A model generated the notes under the pieces. That model was not told the DNA's origin. It did no database searches and worked only from the letters and a program-made list of their open reading frames with translations. A DNA stretch of 64,000 bases from Mariniflexile jejuense (lineage in GTDB: Bacteria > Bacteroidota > Bacteroidia > Flavobacteriales > Flavobacteriaceae): NCBI RefSeq assembly GCF_042675665.1, contig NZ_JBHTJI010000001.1, positions 2,294,001 to 2,358,000 of the forward strand, given 5' to 3'. Position numbers and translations under genes: made by a program. Positions 44,355 through 53,919 of this stretch are shown one piece after another (the stretch's first letter is position 1; every line of letters begins with the position of its first letter).

Positions 44355-46709
44355 CTATAATTTTATTAATCGAACGCCATAAATTCCTGCGGTTACTGAA
44401 TTTTTTTCTGCTTCAAAACGGACTGTTAATGTTTCAGAATTATTTGCAACAGTTTCTGGCAAGTTATAATCAACATCAAAAAAAGTATCGCCTTTTTCAC
44501 CATTAAAATTGGGAGTTGCAATAACAACACCATTAACTAAAATCTTGAATTTTCGCCCTGAATCTTTACCAAAATAAGTAACTCGCAATGCCTTTGTTTT
44601 GGCTTTGCTATTTTTTAAATTATAACTAAACCACCCTGTAGCATCACGCCAATGGCGGTTTTGATTTAACCCACTATTTGAGTTTTCATGTTTTATACCA
44701 TGGTCGGATTCTGGTTGTTGTTCTCCTGGAGCTACATAATCAAGGGTTATAGATTGCAGATATAATTCTGCTTTTTGTTTTTCTTCAATGACTGCTTGTG
44801 CTTTGGCTAAGTCTTCTGGTGTTTCAGTTTTAAAATATATAGCATAGCGTTTTTCATGAATTTTATAAAACGGTTCTAAAACACAATTTTTATACGTTTC
44901 AGGATAAAGCAAATTTGTTGCATTAAACTTAAGTGGCTCGTTTGGTATTGGATGTATTCGCTCTAAAATATCTTGTCCTTTTTCTAAAAGAAACATAGGC
45001 GCTTCTGTTGATGGTAAAAATTTACCAGATGCAATATGACCACCTCTACTATCATCTGCAAATAAACCATCCTGATTTTCATTATTGATAGCTAAAGCAA
45101 GTACTATTGGTCCGTATTTAATAGAAACATATCCTGATTGATCTGGAATATTTTCTAAACTTAAATGCATGGGAAGCTTCATTTCTATACGATCGTTATC
45201 TTTCCATTTTCTAGTAAGTGAAATGTAAGTACCCGATGTTGCTTCAACTTTTTGAAGTTTTCCGTTTATATATACTTTTAACTCGCCATTTTTAACCCAT
45301 TTTGGGTATCGAACTTTTATGGTTGCAGTTGTTTTCTTTTTACATTGCCATATTAGGGTTGTTGAAGCTTCTTCTGGAAAATTGGTTTTTTGGGTAATGA
45401 AAGCATTTTTTTCGTCCCATGTTACTGTTGAAGGAATGAATAAATTTACATAAAGTGCATCGTCATTTTTGGCATAAATTAACTCGTTATACTTTGTATG
45501 ATTCTCCATACCCGAACCAACACAACACCAAAAACTGGTTTCTGGTTGCGAGTAAACCCTGTAATGACCTGAGCGCATGGGTGTAAAATACACAAAGCCA
45601 CCTTTGGGATTTTGAGATGATAAAATATGATTGTAAAGTCCGCGTTCGTAAAAATCAATATAATTTGCATTTTCTGAATCTTCAAACAACAGCTTGCTTA
45701 GTTTAAGCATATTGTACGTGTTACAAGTTTCAGGACCTTGCTCGCTACTTAAAACCGAACTAAAATTATCAGTAGGATTAAAATGTTCTCTAACACTATT
45801 TCCGCCAATGCTTAACGAGCGTTTTTCAGTAACATTATTATAAAAATTTAAAGCGGCATCATGGTATTTTGTATTGTGCTCCAATTGCGCAATTCTTTCA
45901 AAACCAATAAATTTTGGAATTTGCGTATTAGCATGCATACCTGTTAAAACATCTTCATTGGCTGCTAATGGATTTAAAAGTGCTAATTGTGATACGCGTT
46001 TTGCTAATTCTAAATAGCGTTTCTCACCAGTTATATTATAAACTTCAGCAAAAACTTCATTTAACCCACCATGTTCAGAGCGTAACATATCTTGTACTTG
46101 AATGTCGGTAAGGTTTTCTGTAACTTTTATAAACCAATTTGTTAAATCAATCAACATGGTTTTTGCTTCGGCTTTTTGGGCATGAACCCATGCATCTTTT
46201 AGGCCAGCAAAGGTTTTGTGAATATTATAAAGTGGTACCCATTTATTATTTAAACTAAAACTTCCTGCTTTTATGTTTCCTTGATGTATTTCTTTCCAAA
46301 GCACTTTACTTTCTGGTATGCCACCTATATAACCATTACCATTGGCTATTTGAACACGTTTTAATTCTGATAGAACATAATCGATAAGTGCTTCGGCTTT
46401 TTTATCTTTTGAAGAAGCATAATACATAGATAACGCTGAAAGATAATGCCCTAATGTATGACCATCTAACCCTGTATTTTCCCAATTGGTATAGGATGCA
46501 GCTTTAGGTTCTAATTCTGCCTCACGTAAAAATGGCGCTAATAAACGGTCTGGATTTAATTGTTTAATGTATTCAAAATCGGTTTCGGCAGCTTGTTTGA
46601 AAACACCCGAAGTAACTGAAACTTCATCTAAAGTAAACAATTGCACTTGCTGTTGAGCCGATGCAACAACCGAGCTAAACAGAATTAAACAAACAACTAT
46701 ATATCGCAT
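44355..46709 (-). CDS. GH127 beta-L-arabinofuranosidase
   Basis: This protein is 784 residues counted from ATG 46709, since the longer frame begins at TTG 46718. A signal peptide ends SSVVASAQQ. The zinc/cysteine active site of GH127 is preserved: Glu327 and Cys329 in GPETCNTYN, and the pair Cys395-Cys396 in FWCCVGSGMENH. By analogy with HypBA1, Cys395 would be the nucleophile. It releases beta-L-arabinofuranose, as found on hydroxyproline-rich glycoproteins and some pectins. This start leaves one base after the upstream GH43 stop, so the genes are coupled. Confidence 0.9.
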   Translation of the reverse strand: MRYIVVCLILFSSVVASAQQQVQLFTLDEVSVTSGVFKQAAETDFEYIKQLNPDRLLAPFLREAELEPKAASYTNWENTGLDGHTLGHYLSALSMYYASSKDKKAEALIDYVLSELKRVQIANGNGYIGGIPESKVLWKEIHQGNIKAGSFSLNNKWVPLYNIHKTFAGLKDAWVHAQKAEAKTMLIDLTNWFIKVTENLTDIQVQDMLRSEHGGLNEVFAEVYNITGEKRYLELAKRVSQLALLNPLAANEDVLTGMHANTQIPKFIGFERIAQLEHNTKYHDAALNFYNNVTEKRSLSIGGNSVREHFNPTDNFSSVLSSEQGPETCNTYNMLKLSKLLFEDSENANYIDFYERGLYNHILSSQNPKGGFVYFTPMRSGHYRVYSQPETSFWCCVGSGMENHTKYNELIYAKNDDALYVNLFIPSTVTWDEKNAFITQKTNFPEEASTTLIWQCKKKTTATIKVRYPKWVKNGELKVYINGKLQKVEATSGTYISLTRKWKDNDRIEMKLPMHLSLENIPDQSGYVSIKYGPIVLALAINNENQDGLFADDSRGGHIASGKFLPSTEAPMFLLEKGQDILERIHPIPNEPLKFNATNLLYPETYKNCVLEPFYKIHEKRYAIYFKTETPEDLAKAQAVIEEKQKAELYLQSITLDYVAPGEQQPESDHGIKHENSNSGLNQNRHWRDATGWFSYNLKNSKAKTKALRVTYFGKDSGRKFKILVNGVVIATPNFNGEKGDTFFDVDYNLPETVANNSETLTVRFEAEKNSVTAGIYGVRLIKL

Positions 46710-46710
46710 C

Positions 46711-47700
46711 TTAATCAAGTACTTGTTCTTTTAAACTTGGCCAACCTTCAATATCCCAAGCTAGTTCTGAAATTTTAAGTTTTGGCGATCCATTATCGTT
46801 GGCATCATAGGCGTGAAAAATAATATAATCTTTTCCGTTGAAGGTATAAGTACTATTGTGACCAGCACCGTACCAATTTTTATTGCCTTCAATAATTAAC
46901 GTACCGCCACCTTCGTTTAAAGATTTTCCATCTTTATCTACATAAGGTCCTGTGGCTTTTTTTGAGCGACCTACAACCACTTTATACGTGCTATTTTCAC
47001 CTCTGCAGCATAAATCCCATGATAGAAATAAATAGTAATAATCATTCTTTTTAAAAATGAAAGGAGCTTCTAAAGCTGCATCTCCAGGGTTTGAATCTTC
47101 TAGCGCAAAGGTTCTTTCTCGTTTTGCAATTGTGTACCATTCTTGAGGTTCGGCAATTGTTTTTAAATCTGCATTTAATTTTACCATTTTTAAACCATTC
47201 CAAAACGATCCGAACGATAGCCAAGGCACATTGTTCTCATCAAAAATTAAATTTGGATCTATCGCATTCCATAAATCTCTGTTTGGTATAGATTGAATAA
47301 CGATACCATGATCTTCCCATTTGTAATTTTTATTGGTTGGGTTTAAAGTTTTATTTGTTACCAAACCAATAGCCGAAGTGTTTTTGGCAAAAGCTGAAAT
47401 AGAATAATACAGATAATAAGTTCCATTATAAAATGTAATATCTGGTGCCCAAATATGGTTTTTAAAATCGGGCACAACAGTATCTGCCCATGCGGGCTTT
47501 TCACTAAAAACGGCTGGTTCTTGTTTCCATTCGTTTAAATTTTTAGAACTAAAACAGCTAATGCCTCTACCGGTACAAAATAAATAGTACGTACCATTTT
47601 GTTGAATCGCAACAGGATCATGAACACGAATGTCTTGTGAAAACGATGATGTTTCAATAAAAATTAACAGAAAAAAAAATATGCTTTTAACTATTTTCAT
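46711..47700 (-). CDS. GH43 arabinan endo-1,5-alpha-L-arabinosidase-like enzyme
   Basis: This 329-residue protein has a signal peptide (FFLLIFIETSSFSQ). The five-bladed propeller acids of GH43 are visible: Asp in VHDPVAIQ, Asp in NAIDPNLIF and Glu in AALEAPFIF. GAGHNSTYTFNG and FHAYDANDNG are features of endo-arabinanases. It should cut alpha-1,5-arabinan chains, here probably periplasmic oligosaccharides, since it has no lipid anchor. It lies between another GH43 (7 bp upstream) and GH127. Confidence 0.88.
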   Translation of the reverse strand: MKIVKSIFFFLLIFIETSSFSQDIRVHDPVAIQQNGTYYLFCTGRGISCFSSKNLNEWKQEPAVFSEKPAWADTVVPDFKNHIWAPDITFYNGTYYLYYSISAFAKNTSAIGLVTNKTLNPTNKNYKWEDHGIVIQSIPNRDLWNAIDPNLIFDENNVPWLSFGSFWNGLKMVKLNADLKTIAEPQEWYTIAKRERTFALEDSNPGDAALEAPFIFKKNDYYYLFLSWDLCCRGENSTYKVVVGRSKKATGPYVDKDGKSLNEGGGTLIIEGNKNWYGAGHNSTYTFNGKDYIIFHAYDANDNGSPKLKISELAWDIEGWPSLKEQVLD

Positions 47701-47707
47701 AATGTAT

Positions 47708-48667
47708 TTATTCTTGGATTCCTTCTGAAGTCATAATAACACGCTTCATAGTGCCATCTGGGTTATAATAAAGTCTATCAACACACACTGACCGTCTAAA
47801 ACTTCCACCATTGGTTGGAATGCTTCCGTTATGATAAATAAAATAATCTTTCCCTTTAAAATTTATAATAGCTTGATGATTTGTATTGCTGTTTCCTGCA
47901 ACTTCATTTAATATGCCTTTAAACTCCCATGGACCAGTTACAGATTTGCTCATAGCATAAGCGATTTTTTCAGGAAATTGAAAAGCATATGATAAATAAT
48001 ACCAATCTCCTTTTTTATGAATCCATGGTGCTTCGGTAAAATTTGGTAAATCGATGGTTTTTATTGGACCATCTAATTCTATCATATTTTCTTTTAGTTT
48101 CGCATATTTACATAAGGTATTTCCCCAAAACAGATAAGCTTGACCATCATCATCTACAATAACGGTTGGATCAATATCATCCCAACTTATTTTTGTTTGC
48201 GTTGTCATATCATTAGTAATTATTGCTTTACCAAGGGCATCTACAAAAGGTCCTGTTGGACTATCGGATACTGCAACACCAATTGCTTTTCCATGAATAC
48301 TACCATGAGTTACGGTTACATACCAATAAAATTTACCATTACGTTCAATAACCTGAGCTGCCCAAGCATCGCCTGAAGCCCATTTAAAATCGGTTGGTTT
48401 TAATGGCACTGGATGTTCTTTCCAATGTATCATATCTGAAGAAGAATATACTAACCATTCATGCATTCTATAAGCATTTACATCATCTGGTGCTTGGTCG
48501 TGACCGGCATACAAATACACCTTGTTATTATGAACAATAGCTGCAGCATCGGCAGTATATTTATCTGTTATAATTGGATTATTTAATTTTAAAGATGTAT
48601 CTGCTTTTCTGGTTTTACAAGATGTAAAAATTGAAAAAATGATGATGATTAGAAATGCCTTTTTCAT
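47708..48667 (-). CDS. GH43 alpha-L-arabinofuranosidase/beta-xylosidase-like lipoprotein
   Basis: This 319-residue lipoprotein (FSIFTSC-KTRKAD) has GH43 catalytic residues in KYTADAAAIVH, WDDIDPTVIVDDDG and FTEAPWIHKKG. The pattern IYHNGSIPTNGGSFRRSVC is typical of arabinofuranosidase-like GH43 subfamilies rather than of endo-arabinanases. An exo-acting role on arabino-oligosaccharides is inferred. It is 24 bp after the long GH43 gene and 7 bp before the next one. Confidence 0.85.
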   Translation of the reverse strand: MKKAFLIIIIFSIFTSCKTRKADTSLKLNNPIITDKYTADAAAIVHNNKVYLYAGHDQAPDDVNAYRMHEWLVYSSSDMIHWKEHPVPLKPTDFKWASGDAWAAQVIERNGKFYWYVTVTHGSIHGKAIGVAVSDSPTGPFVDALGKAIITNDMTTQTKISWDDIDPTVIVDDDGQAYLFWGNTLCKYAKLKENMIELDGPIKTIDLPNFTEAPWIHKKGDWYYLSYAFQFPEKIAYAMSKSVTGPWEFKGILNEVAGNSNTNHQAIINFKGKDYFIYHNGSIPTNGGSFRRSVCVDRLYYNPDGTMKRVIMTSEGIQE

Positions 48668-48691
48668 ACTTTAGGTTTTTATATCGTGGTT

Positions 48692-50380
48692 TTATAGATT
48701 CTTCTTTCCCCAAAACGGTATGCCTGATGCTGTAAGTCCAGAATAGGTTATAGTAACTTTTCTTGGTGAAGCTTCCCAATCCCAGGCATCATTCACTTTA
48801 CATTTTACACCATTTATGGTTAATATTTTTGTAGTACTATCATAAGACCAACTTCCTGTGATACCTCCAGTTATTTTTTTATCGGCAGTTAAATTGATTG
48901 TTACTGCATTTTGAATCGTTCTGTATTGATATTTCATTTCAATATGTTCCCAAGTTCCAACAAAAGATGCTTCTGTAAGTTGTGTAGTTGGTACACCTGC
49001 ATAACGTTCTGGTGCTACTACTGGCCAACCATCTTCAGTCCATTGAATTTCACGAACATGCCCCATCATAATAGCGTTGGATACCGCTATACCTGGAACG
49101 TTTTCTGGTAAGCGTGCTTGCGAAGAATAAAACCATTGTTTCGTGTCTGGATTTTGAAACACCGCGCAATGTGAAAACCCAACCCAGCCTGTATGGTTTT
49201 TAAAACTATATGGGTGTGTCAACATTGGGAAGCAATCTGCTCCTGTTGTAACATTTGCTCCATTTATTCCTAAATAAGGCCCTAAAATATTTCTTGAACG
49301 GCAAACTCTAGTATTATAAGGAACATCAAGACCATCATACGCTAGAAATAAATAGTAATATTGAGTATCTGGATTGTATATAATCTCTGGTCCTTCAGAA
49401 GCTTGCCAACGACTGGTAGTACTTCGAGACGCTATTTTGGTTCCATAATCGGCTAGGGTTTTAAGTTGATATGGTTTTCCTGTTGTTGGATTTAATTTAA
49501 CTGCTACAATTCCAGAATGCCAAGAACCGTAAATTAAATATTGATCGCCTTCAGGTGTTTCAATAAAACTTGGATCAATAGCATTGTATTTGTAATAAGC
49601 ATTTTCCCAGACTATAGAACCTGTAAAAGAAAAAGGCTTTAATCCGTCAGGTTCAGAGCAAACTACCATTCCTTTGTCTGTCCAATTATTGGAAGCTAAA
49701 TCATTGGTTTCTGCTAATCCAATAAAAGACCTATTCCCCCAAGTGCCATCATCACCCGCTGGATCAAAAACCACAATGCTATAATACATACGGTATTTGC
49801 TACCCACTTTTCGAACACAAGGTGCCCAATAGCCATAATTAGGTGTAATTGCTGGTAAAGCAGGTACCATTTTAGCTCTTTTACTATTTGTAGAATCTTT
49901 TACCCAAGCAGGTGCTGCTGCCATTGTAAACCCACGATATTCCCAATTTATTAAATCTTTAGAACGTCTGTGATGAAAGTGCCCTTGGCCATCATGAGCA
50001 TTTCCATAAGATGCATCGGTTTGGTACATATAATAATACTCGCCTTGTTTTTCAACTGTTGGATCGTGTACATTGGCTAAATTCCATTGTGCTCTACTAC
50101 TCCATGCAGCTATAGATGTGTAATTATCAACATAGGTTGGTCCAGCAAAAAGTACCGGTGCTACATAACCACATTCGGTCGAATTTTCAATATTACCAAC
50201 GGTAAAACCACCTTTCCCATCTGCGTAGTGTATGGTTTGTGTAGTTCCTACACACTCTTTACTTAGAATTGTTCCTGATTTAGGATGATCAACAGCATCA
50301 TCTTTAGAACAACTTGCAGCAAAAAGCATCAACAAACATATGCTGGCTTTAAGTATTATTTTGTAATGTAACCTTTTCAT
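48692..50380 (-). CDS. Surface GH43 endo-arabinanase lipoprotein with C-terminal domain
   Basis: This 562-residue lipoprotein has signal LMLFAASC followed by SKDDAVD. A Lys plus two acids after Cys matches the surface lipoprotein export signal described in Bacteroidota. The GH43 acids lie in NVHDPTVEKQG, NAIDPSFIETPEG and ASEGPEIIYNP. A C-terminal beta domain (about residues 470-562, LTEASFVGTWEHIEMKYQY) resembles the one on extracellular endo-arabinanases. It probably makes the first cut in arabinan at the cell surface and feeds SusD/SusC. Confidence 0.88.
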   Translation of the reverse strand: MKRLHYKIILKASICLLMLFAASCSKDDAVDHPKSGTILSKECVGTTQTIHYADGKGGFTVGNIENSTECGYVAPVLFAGPTYVDNYTSIAAWSSRAQWNLANVHDPTVEKQGEYYYMYQTDASYGNAHDGQGHFHHRRSKDLINWEYRGFTMAAAPAWVKDSTNSKRAKMVPALPAITPNYGYWAPCVRKVGSKYRMYYSIVVFDPAGDDGTWGNRSFIGLAETNDLASNNWTDKGMVVCSEPDGLKPFSFTGSIVWENAYYKYNAIDPSFIETPEGDQYLIYGSWHSGIVAVKLNPTTGKPYQLKTLADYGTKIASRSTTSRWQASEGPEIIYNPDTQYYYLFLAYDGLDVPYNTRVCRSRNILGPYLGINGANVTTGADCFPMLTHPYSFKNHTGWVGFSHCAVFQNPDTKQWFYSSQARLPENVPGIAVSNAIMMGHVREIQWTEDGWPVVAPERYAGVPTTQLTEASFVGTWEHIEMKYQYRTIQNAVTINLTADKKITGGITGSWSYDSTTKILTINGVKCKVNDAWDWEASPRKVTITYSGLTASGIPFWGKKNL

Positions 50381-50450
50381 CTGTGTTGTTTTTAATAGTT
50401 TTCTATGCTTCTACAAAGCACATTTCCATTATGTTTTTATAAAAACTTGT

Positions 50451-52031
50451 TTATTTTCCTTCCATCATAACCACTGAAAAAGGCGGTAATGTTATTTCTA
50501 GTTTTCCTTTTTTATTTTGGAACGCTTTAAAAACAGTTGGTTTAATTTTGTTAGGATTATCAAATGTATTGTGATCTTGCAGTTTTGAAGATGTTAATAT
50601 CGTTCCTGTGAAATTTTTAACTCCCAACTTAACTATATCTATTTCTATTTTATTCTCTTTGTTAGAATCTACGTTCACTATTGAAACATGAACTTGTCCA
50701 TTTTTGTTTTTTGAAGCTGAAACAGAAATTGCTGGAAGTGATTCATTATTGAATTTGTACAAAGGACTTTCAAATGTAATAGGTAATAATTTAGCGTCTT
50801 GATGTACACTATACATTTGCATGACGTGATAAGTAGGTGTTAAAATCATTTTAGCTTTATCTGTAAGTATTACTGCTTGTAATACGTTTACACACTGAGC
50901 TAAATTTGCCATACGAACTCTATCGGCATGGTTATTAAATATATTTAGTGTAGTGCCTGCTAAAATAGCATCTCGCATGGTGTTTTGTTGATATAAAAAA
51001 CCTGGATTTGAACCTTTTTCAACTTCGTACCAACCTCCCCATTCATCTACCACTAAATCAACTTTTTTCTTTGGATCATAATTATCCATAATAGCCGAAT
51101 GCTTCGTAACCAATTCTTCCATTTTTAAAGCCTCGGTCATGGTTTTAAAGTACTGCTCTTCAGTAAAGCTTACTGCATCGCCTTTCTTCTTCCAATCTAT
51201 TACCGAATAATGGTGTAATGCCAAGCCTCCTAACATATTATTTGGAATATTCTTCATAAGTGTTTCTGTCCAATTATAATCACTACTACTTGCTCCAGAA
51301 GCTATACGGACTATACCTCCCGTATTTTCCCAATCGGAAATAAATGTGGCATATTTTCTATACTCATTGGCATAATAATCGGCTGTCATATTACCGCCAC
51401 AACCCCAAGCTTCATTACCAATTCCCCAATATTTTACTTTCCAAGGTTCGGTTCTACCATTTTTTTTACGTAAATCACTCATTGGGCTTATCCCTCCAAA
51501 ATTGGTGTATTGAACCCAATCTGCCAATTCTTGTACCGTACCGCTACCAACATTACCTGAAAGATATGGTTCTGCACCTAACACTTCACACATATTTAAA
51601 AAGTCGTGCGTTCCAAAACTATTGTCTTCGGTAACCCCACCCCACCATTGGTTTACTATGGTTGGTCTATCTTCTAATGGGCCAATACCATCTTTCCAAT
51701 GGTAGGTATCAGCAAAACATCCTCCTGGCCATCTTAAATTAGGTATTTTTAATTTTTTAAGTGCTTCAATAATATCATTTCGGACACCGTTAGTATTAGC
51801 TATTTTAGAAGTGTCTCCAACAAAAAAACCATCATAAATACATCTGCCTAAGTGTTCTGCAAAATGGCCATAAATATGTTTACTAATTACTGGTGCTTTT
51901 TCATCTAAATCAATGTTAATTACTGTAGCATTTTGTGCTTTTGCAAAAAAAGTTACTCCAAAAAAGATTATCAATGTGTTTAAGAAGCTTCTTTTTCTGA
52001 AAAACACAAATGTTTGTTTGTTTGTATACAT
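50451..52031 (-). CDS. GH51 alpha-L-arabinofuranosidase
   Basis: This 526-residue protein has a signal peptide (LNTLIIFFGVTFFAKAQ). The catalytic barrel has acid/base Glu207 (GIGNEAWG) and nucleophile Glu330 (VVDEWGGWY). The AbfA-type HIYGHFAEHLGRCIYDG and NLRWPGGCFADTYHW are also present. It releases alpha-L-arabinofuranose from oligosaccharides. It heads the GH operon, with a good promoter (TTG at 52110-52108, 20-bp spacer, TTAATTTG at 52087-52080) and two operator copies upstream. Confidence 0.94.
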   Translation of the reverse strand: MYTNKQTFVFFRKRSFLNTLIIFFGVTFFAKAQNATVINIDLDEKAPVISKHIYGHFAEHLGRCIYDGFFVGDTSKIANTNGVRNDIIEALKKLKIPNLRWPGGCFADTYHWKDGIGPLEDRPTIVNQWWGGVTEDNSFGTHDFLNMCEVLGAEPYLSGNVGSGTVQELADWVQYTNFGGISPMSDLRKKNGRTEPWKVKYWGIGNEAWGCGGNMTADYYANEYRKYATFISDWENTGGIVRIASGASSSDYNWTETLMKNIPNNMLGGLALHHYSVIDWKKKGDAVSFTEEQYFKTMTEALKMEELVTKHSAIMDNYDPKKKVDLVVDEWGGWYEVEKGSNPGFLYQQNTMRDAILAGTTLNIFNNHADRVRMANLAQCVNVLQAVILTDKAKMILTPTYHVMQMYSVHQDAKLLPITFESPLYKFNNESLPAISVSASKNKNGQVHVSIVNVDSNKENKIEIDIVKLGVKNFTGTILTSSKLQDHNTFDNPNKIKPTVFKAFQNKKGKLEITLPPFSVVMMEGK

Positions 52032-52058
52032 AATATTAAGTTAAGTTGGTTATTTAAT

Positions 52059-52077
52059 AAGTGTTTAATCAACACTT
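52059..52077. promoter_or_regulatory. PUL operator copy c, at the GH51 operon start site
   Basis: AAGTGT-TTAATCA-ACACTT is a perfect half-site pair with 7-base spacing. It overlaps the predicted transcription start (about 52074) of the GH51-led operon, a position typical of repression. Confidence 0.7.
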
Positions 52078-52079
52078 AA

Positions 52080-52110
52080 CAAATTAAAGTAAAACTATTA
52101 TTAAAACCAA
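52080..52110 (-). promoter_or_regulatory. Predicted promoter of the GH51-GH43-GH127 operon
   Basis: On the minus strand TTG (52110-52108), a 20-bp spacer and TTAATTTG (52087-52080) fit the Bacteroidota sigma-factor consensus with one mismatch. Operators c and d lie on either side. Confidence 0.6.
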
Positions 52111-52123
52111 ACTTATAATTAAT

Positions 52124-52142
52124 AAATGTAATATTAACACTT
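52124..52142. promoter_or_regulatory. PUL operator copy d, upstream of the GH51 operon promoter
   Basis: AAATGT-AATATTA-ACACTT lies 65 bp from copy c centre to centre, just upstream of the -33 element. Two sites flanking one promoter suggest looping or combined activation and repression. Confidence 0.65.
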
Positions 52143-52245
52143 ATTAATTATTAGGTAATAGGATTGCTTTTAATTGCCTAAAAAAAGATAAGCAATGGTG
52201 TTTGAATTTCAAACTTGTTAAATAAATTTGATTTAGCATTATTTT

Positions 52246-52281
52246 AAAAATCAAACGGCAAGTCTTAATACTTGCCATTTG
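52246..52281 (-). terminator. Stem-loop after susD
   Basis: On the minus strand CAAATGGCAAGT pairs with ACTTGCCGTTTG around a 6-base loop and is followed by ATTTTT. It lies 44 bp after the susD stop and before the GH51 promoter. It should end or attenuate the susCD transcript, keeping transporter and enzyme expression separable. Confidence 0.75.
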
Positions 52282-52324
52282 AAAAAGTAACTAACTCAAT
52301 TTAAACTAATTAATCTAATTTATA

Positions 52325-53887
52325 TTAATAACCAGAATTTTGAATCGTTCCTGGGTTATTATCCATTTCTAACTGTGGAATTGGGAAAAACTCTCTTCCT
52401 GGTGAATAGGTGTCATACTCAGCATCTCTTGATTTTAACCAAATAAGTTTTGCTGGATCTTGTAACCAACCCCATCTACGAATATCATCAAATCTGTGAC
52501 CTTCAAGTGCAAACTCTAAGTATCTTTCATGCCCAATTTGTTCTCTCATTTGCTCTTTAGTCATGTTTGGTTTTGTTATGCTTAAATTAGGCAACCCAAC
52601 ACGGTCTCTAACTGGTTTAATATAAGTATATGCTCCTGGTGTATCATTAGTTTCATTTAAACATTCAGCATACATTAATAATACATCGGCATATCTTAAT
52701 AAACGTTCGTTAATTCCTGAACGCCAATCGTATTCATTTGGATAAGCGCCATCAGAATTTTGATATTTTCTACAGAATAAATCGTTTAAATCTTGTGGAT
52801 TACCGCCATAGAATGTAGCAAAATCTTGACCATATAGCATCATGCCTCCTGGTTTATTATAAAACATGGTAGCATCTAAACGAGGATCAACAGCTCCTGA
52901 GGTTGTTAATTCTTGTTGAAATTCATTAAACAAAGCACGTGTTGGCTGTACATCTGTCCATCCAAAAGCTCTAGGACCATAGGTTATAGCTCTTGCTGAG
53001 GTTTTACCCCAACCAGATTGTGGAGCTCCACCCCAACCTAAATCTACACCGCCAGCATCTCTACTGAACTGTACTTCGAAAACTGATTCTGAATTGTTTT
53101 CATTAGTGTCAGTAAAATTATCTCTATAATTAGATACTAATGAATAGATATTTAAATCAATAACAGCTTTAAAAGTGTCTCTTGCATTTGGAAAATCTTT
53201 AGTAAATAAATATGATTTTCCTAAATAAGCTAAAGCAGCACCTTTAGTTGCACGTCCTTTTTGACCAGCATCTAAACCAGATACATTGGTGTACGAAAGC
53301 GGCAATAAATTGGCAGCAGATTTAAAATCTTCAATTACTTGAGCCCATCCTTCTGCTTCCGTTTTTTGTGGGTAAACAGCTGCTAACTCAACTGGAACGG
53401 GCACATTTTTAAACATGTTTACAGCATGAAACAGGTATAAACCTCTTAAAAAATAAGCTTGTCCTAAAATTCTGTTTTTAAGTGCACTATCAGCAAATTC
53501 AATATTTGGCACATTTGTTAATACTTGATTTGCACGATAAATACCTTGATAATAGGTTTCATAAGCCCATCCATAAATAGCGGCATCTGTAACATTAGAG
53601 TTAAATTTACCCACTACATACATTGCGCCCCATGGACTGTTACTTTTACAATCGTCACCTTTTAAGTCTAACAATAAAGGTGTACTTCTCATATAAGTAC
53701 CATCAGTTAATAAACTACCATATGCCGCATTTACACCTTGAAGTGCGTCACTATCAGTCTTCCAAAAAGAATCTACCGCATTATTATTTGGATCAACTTG
53801 TATTAAGTCTTCATCGGTTACACAACTGCTTAACGCAATTGAAATCGAAAGAAAAACCGTTAAATATTTTATATTTTTATATTTCAT
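52325..53887 (-). CDS. SusD/RagB family outer-membrane substrate-binding lipoprotein
   Basis: This 520-residue protein has lipoprotein signal SIALSSC-VTDEDL. The SusD helical TPR-like scaffold is visible in RILGQAYFLRGLYLFHAVNMF, and the C-terminal NINERLLRYADVLLMYAECLNE and GHRFDDIRRWG are characteristic. V-T-D-E-D after Cys is acidic but lacks the Lys of the usual export signal. It binds arabinan oligosaccharides at the surface and forms the lid of the SusC channel encoded just upstream, 32 bp away. Confidence 0.96.
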   Translation of the reverse strand: MKYKNIKYLTVFLSISIALSSCVTDEDLIQVDPNNNAVDSFWKTDSDALQGVNAAYGSLLTDGTYMRSTPLLLDLKGDDCKSNSPWGAMYVVGKFNSNVTDAAIYGWAYETYYQGIYRANQVLTNVPNIEFADSALKNRILGQAYFLRGLYLFHAVNMFKNVPVPVELAAVYPQKTEAEGWAQVIEDFKSAANLLPLSYTNVSGLDAGQKGRATKGAALAYLGKSYLFTKDFPNARDTFKAVIDLNIYSLVSNYRDNFTDTNENNSESVFEVQFSRDAGGVDLGWGGAPQSGWGKTSARAITYGPRAFGWTDVQPTRALFNEFQQELTTSGAVDPRLDATMFYNKPGGMMLYGQDFATFYGGNPQDLNDLFCRKYQNSDGAYPNEYDWRSGINERLLRYADVLLMYAECLNETNDTPGAYTYIKPVRDRVGLPNLSITKPNMTKEQMREQIGHERYLEFALEGHRFDDIRRWGWLQDPAKLIWLKSRDAEYDTYSPGREFFPIPQLEMDNNPGTIQNSGY

Positions 53888-53919
53888 TTTAATTCGTTTT
53901 AAATTTGTTTAGCTTCTAA

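Noticed and set aside
52032..52324. A hidden small protein gene between susD and the GH51 gene
   Set aside because: All frames are broken by many stops. The gap is explained by the stem-loop, promoter and two operators.
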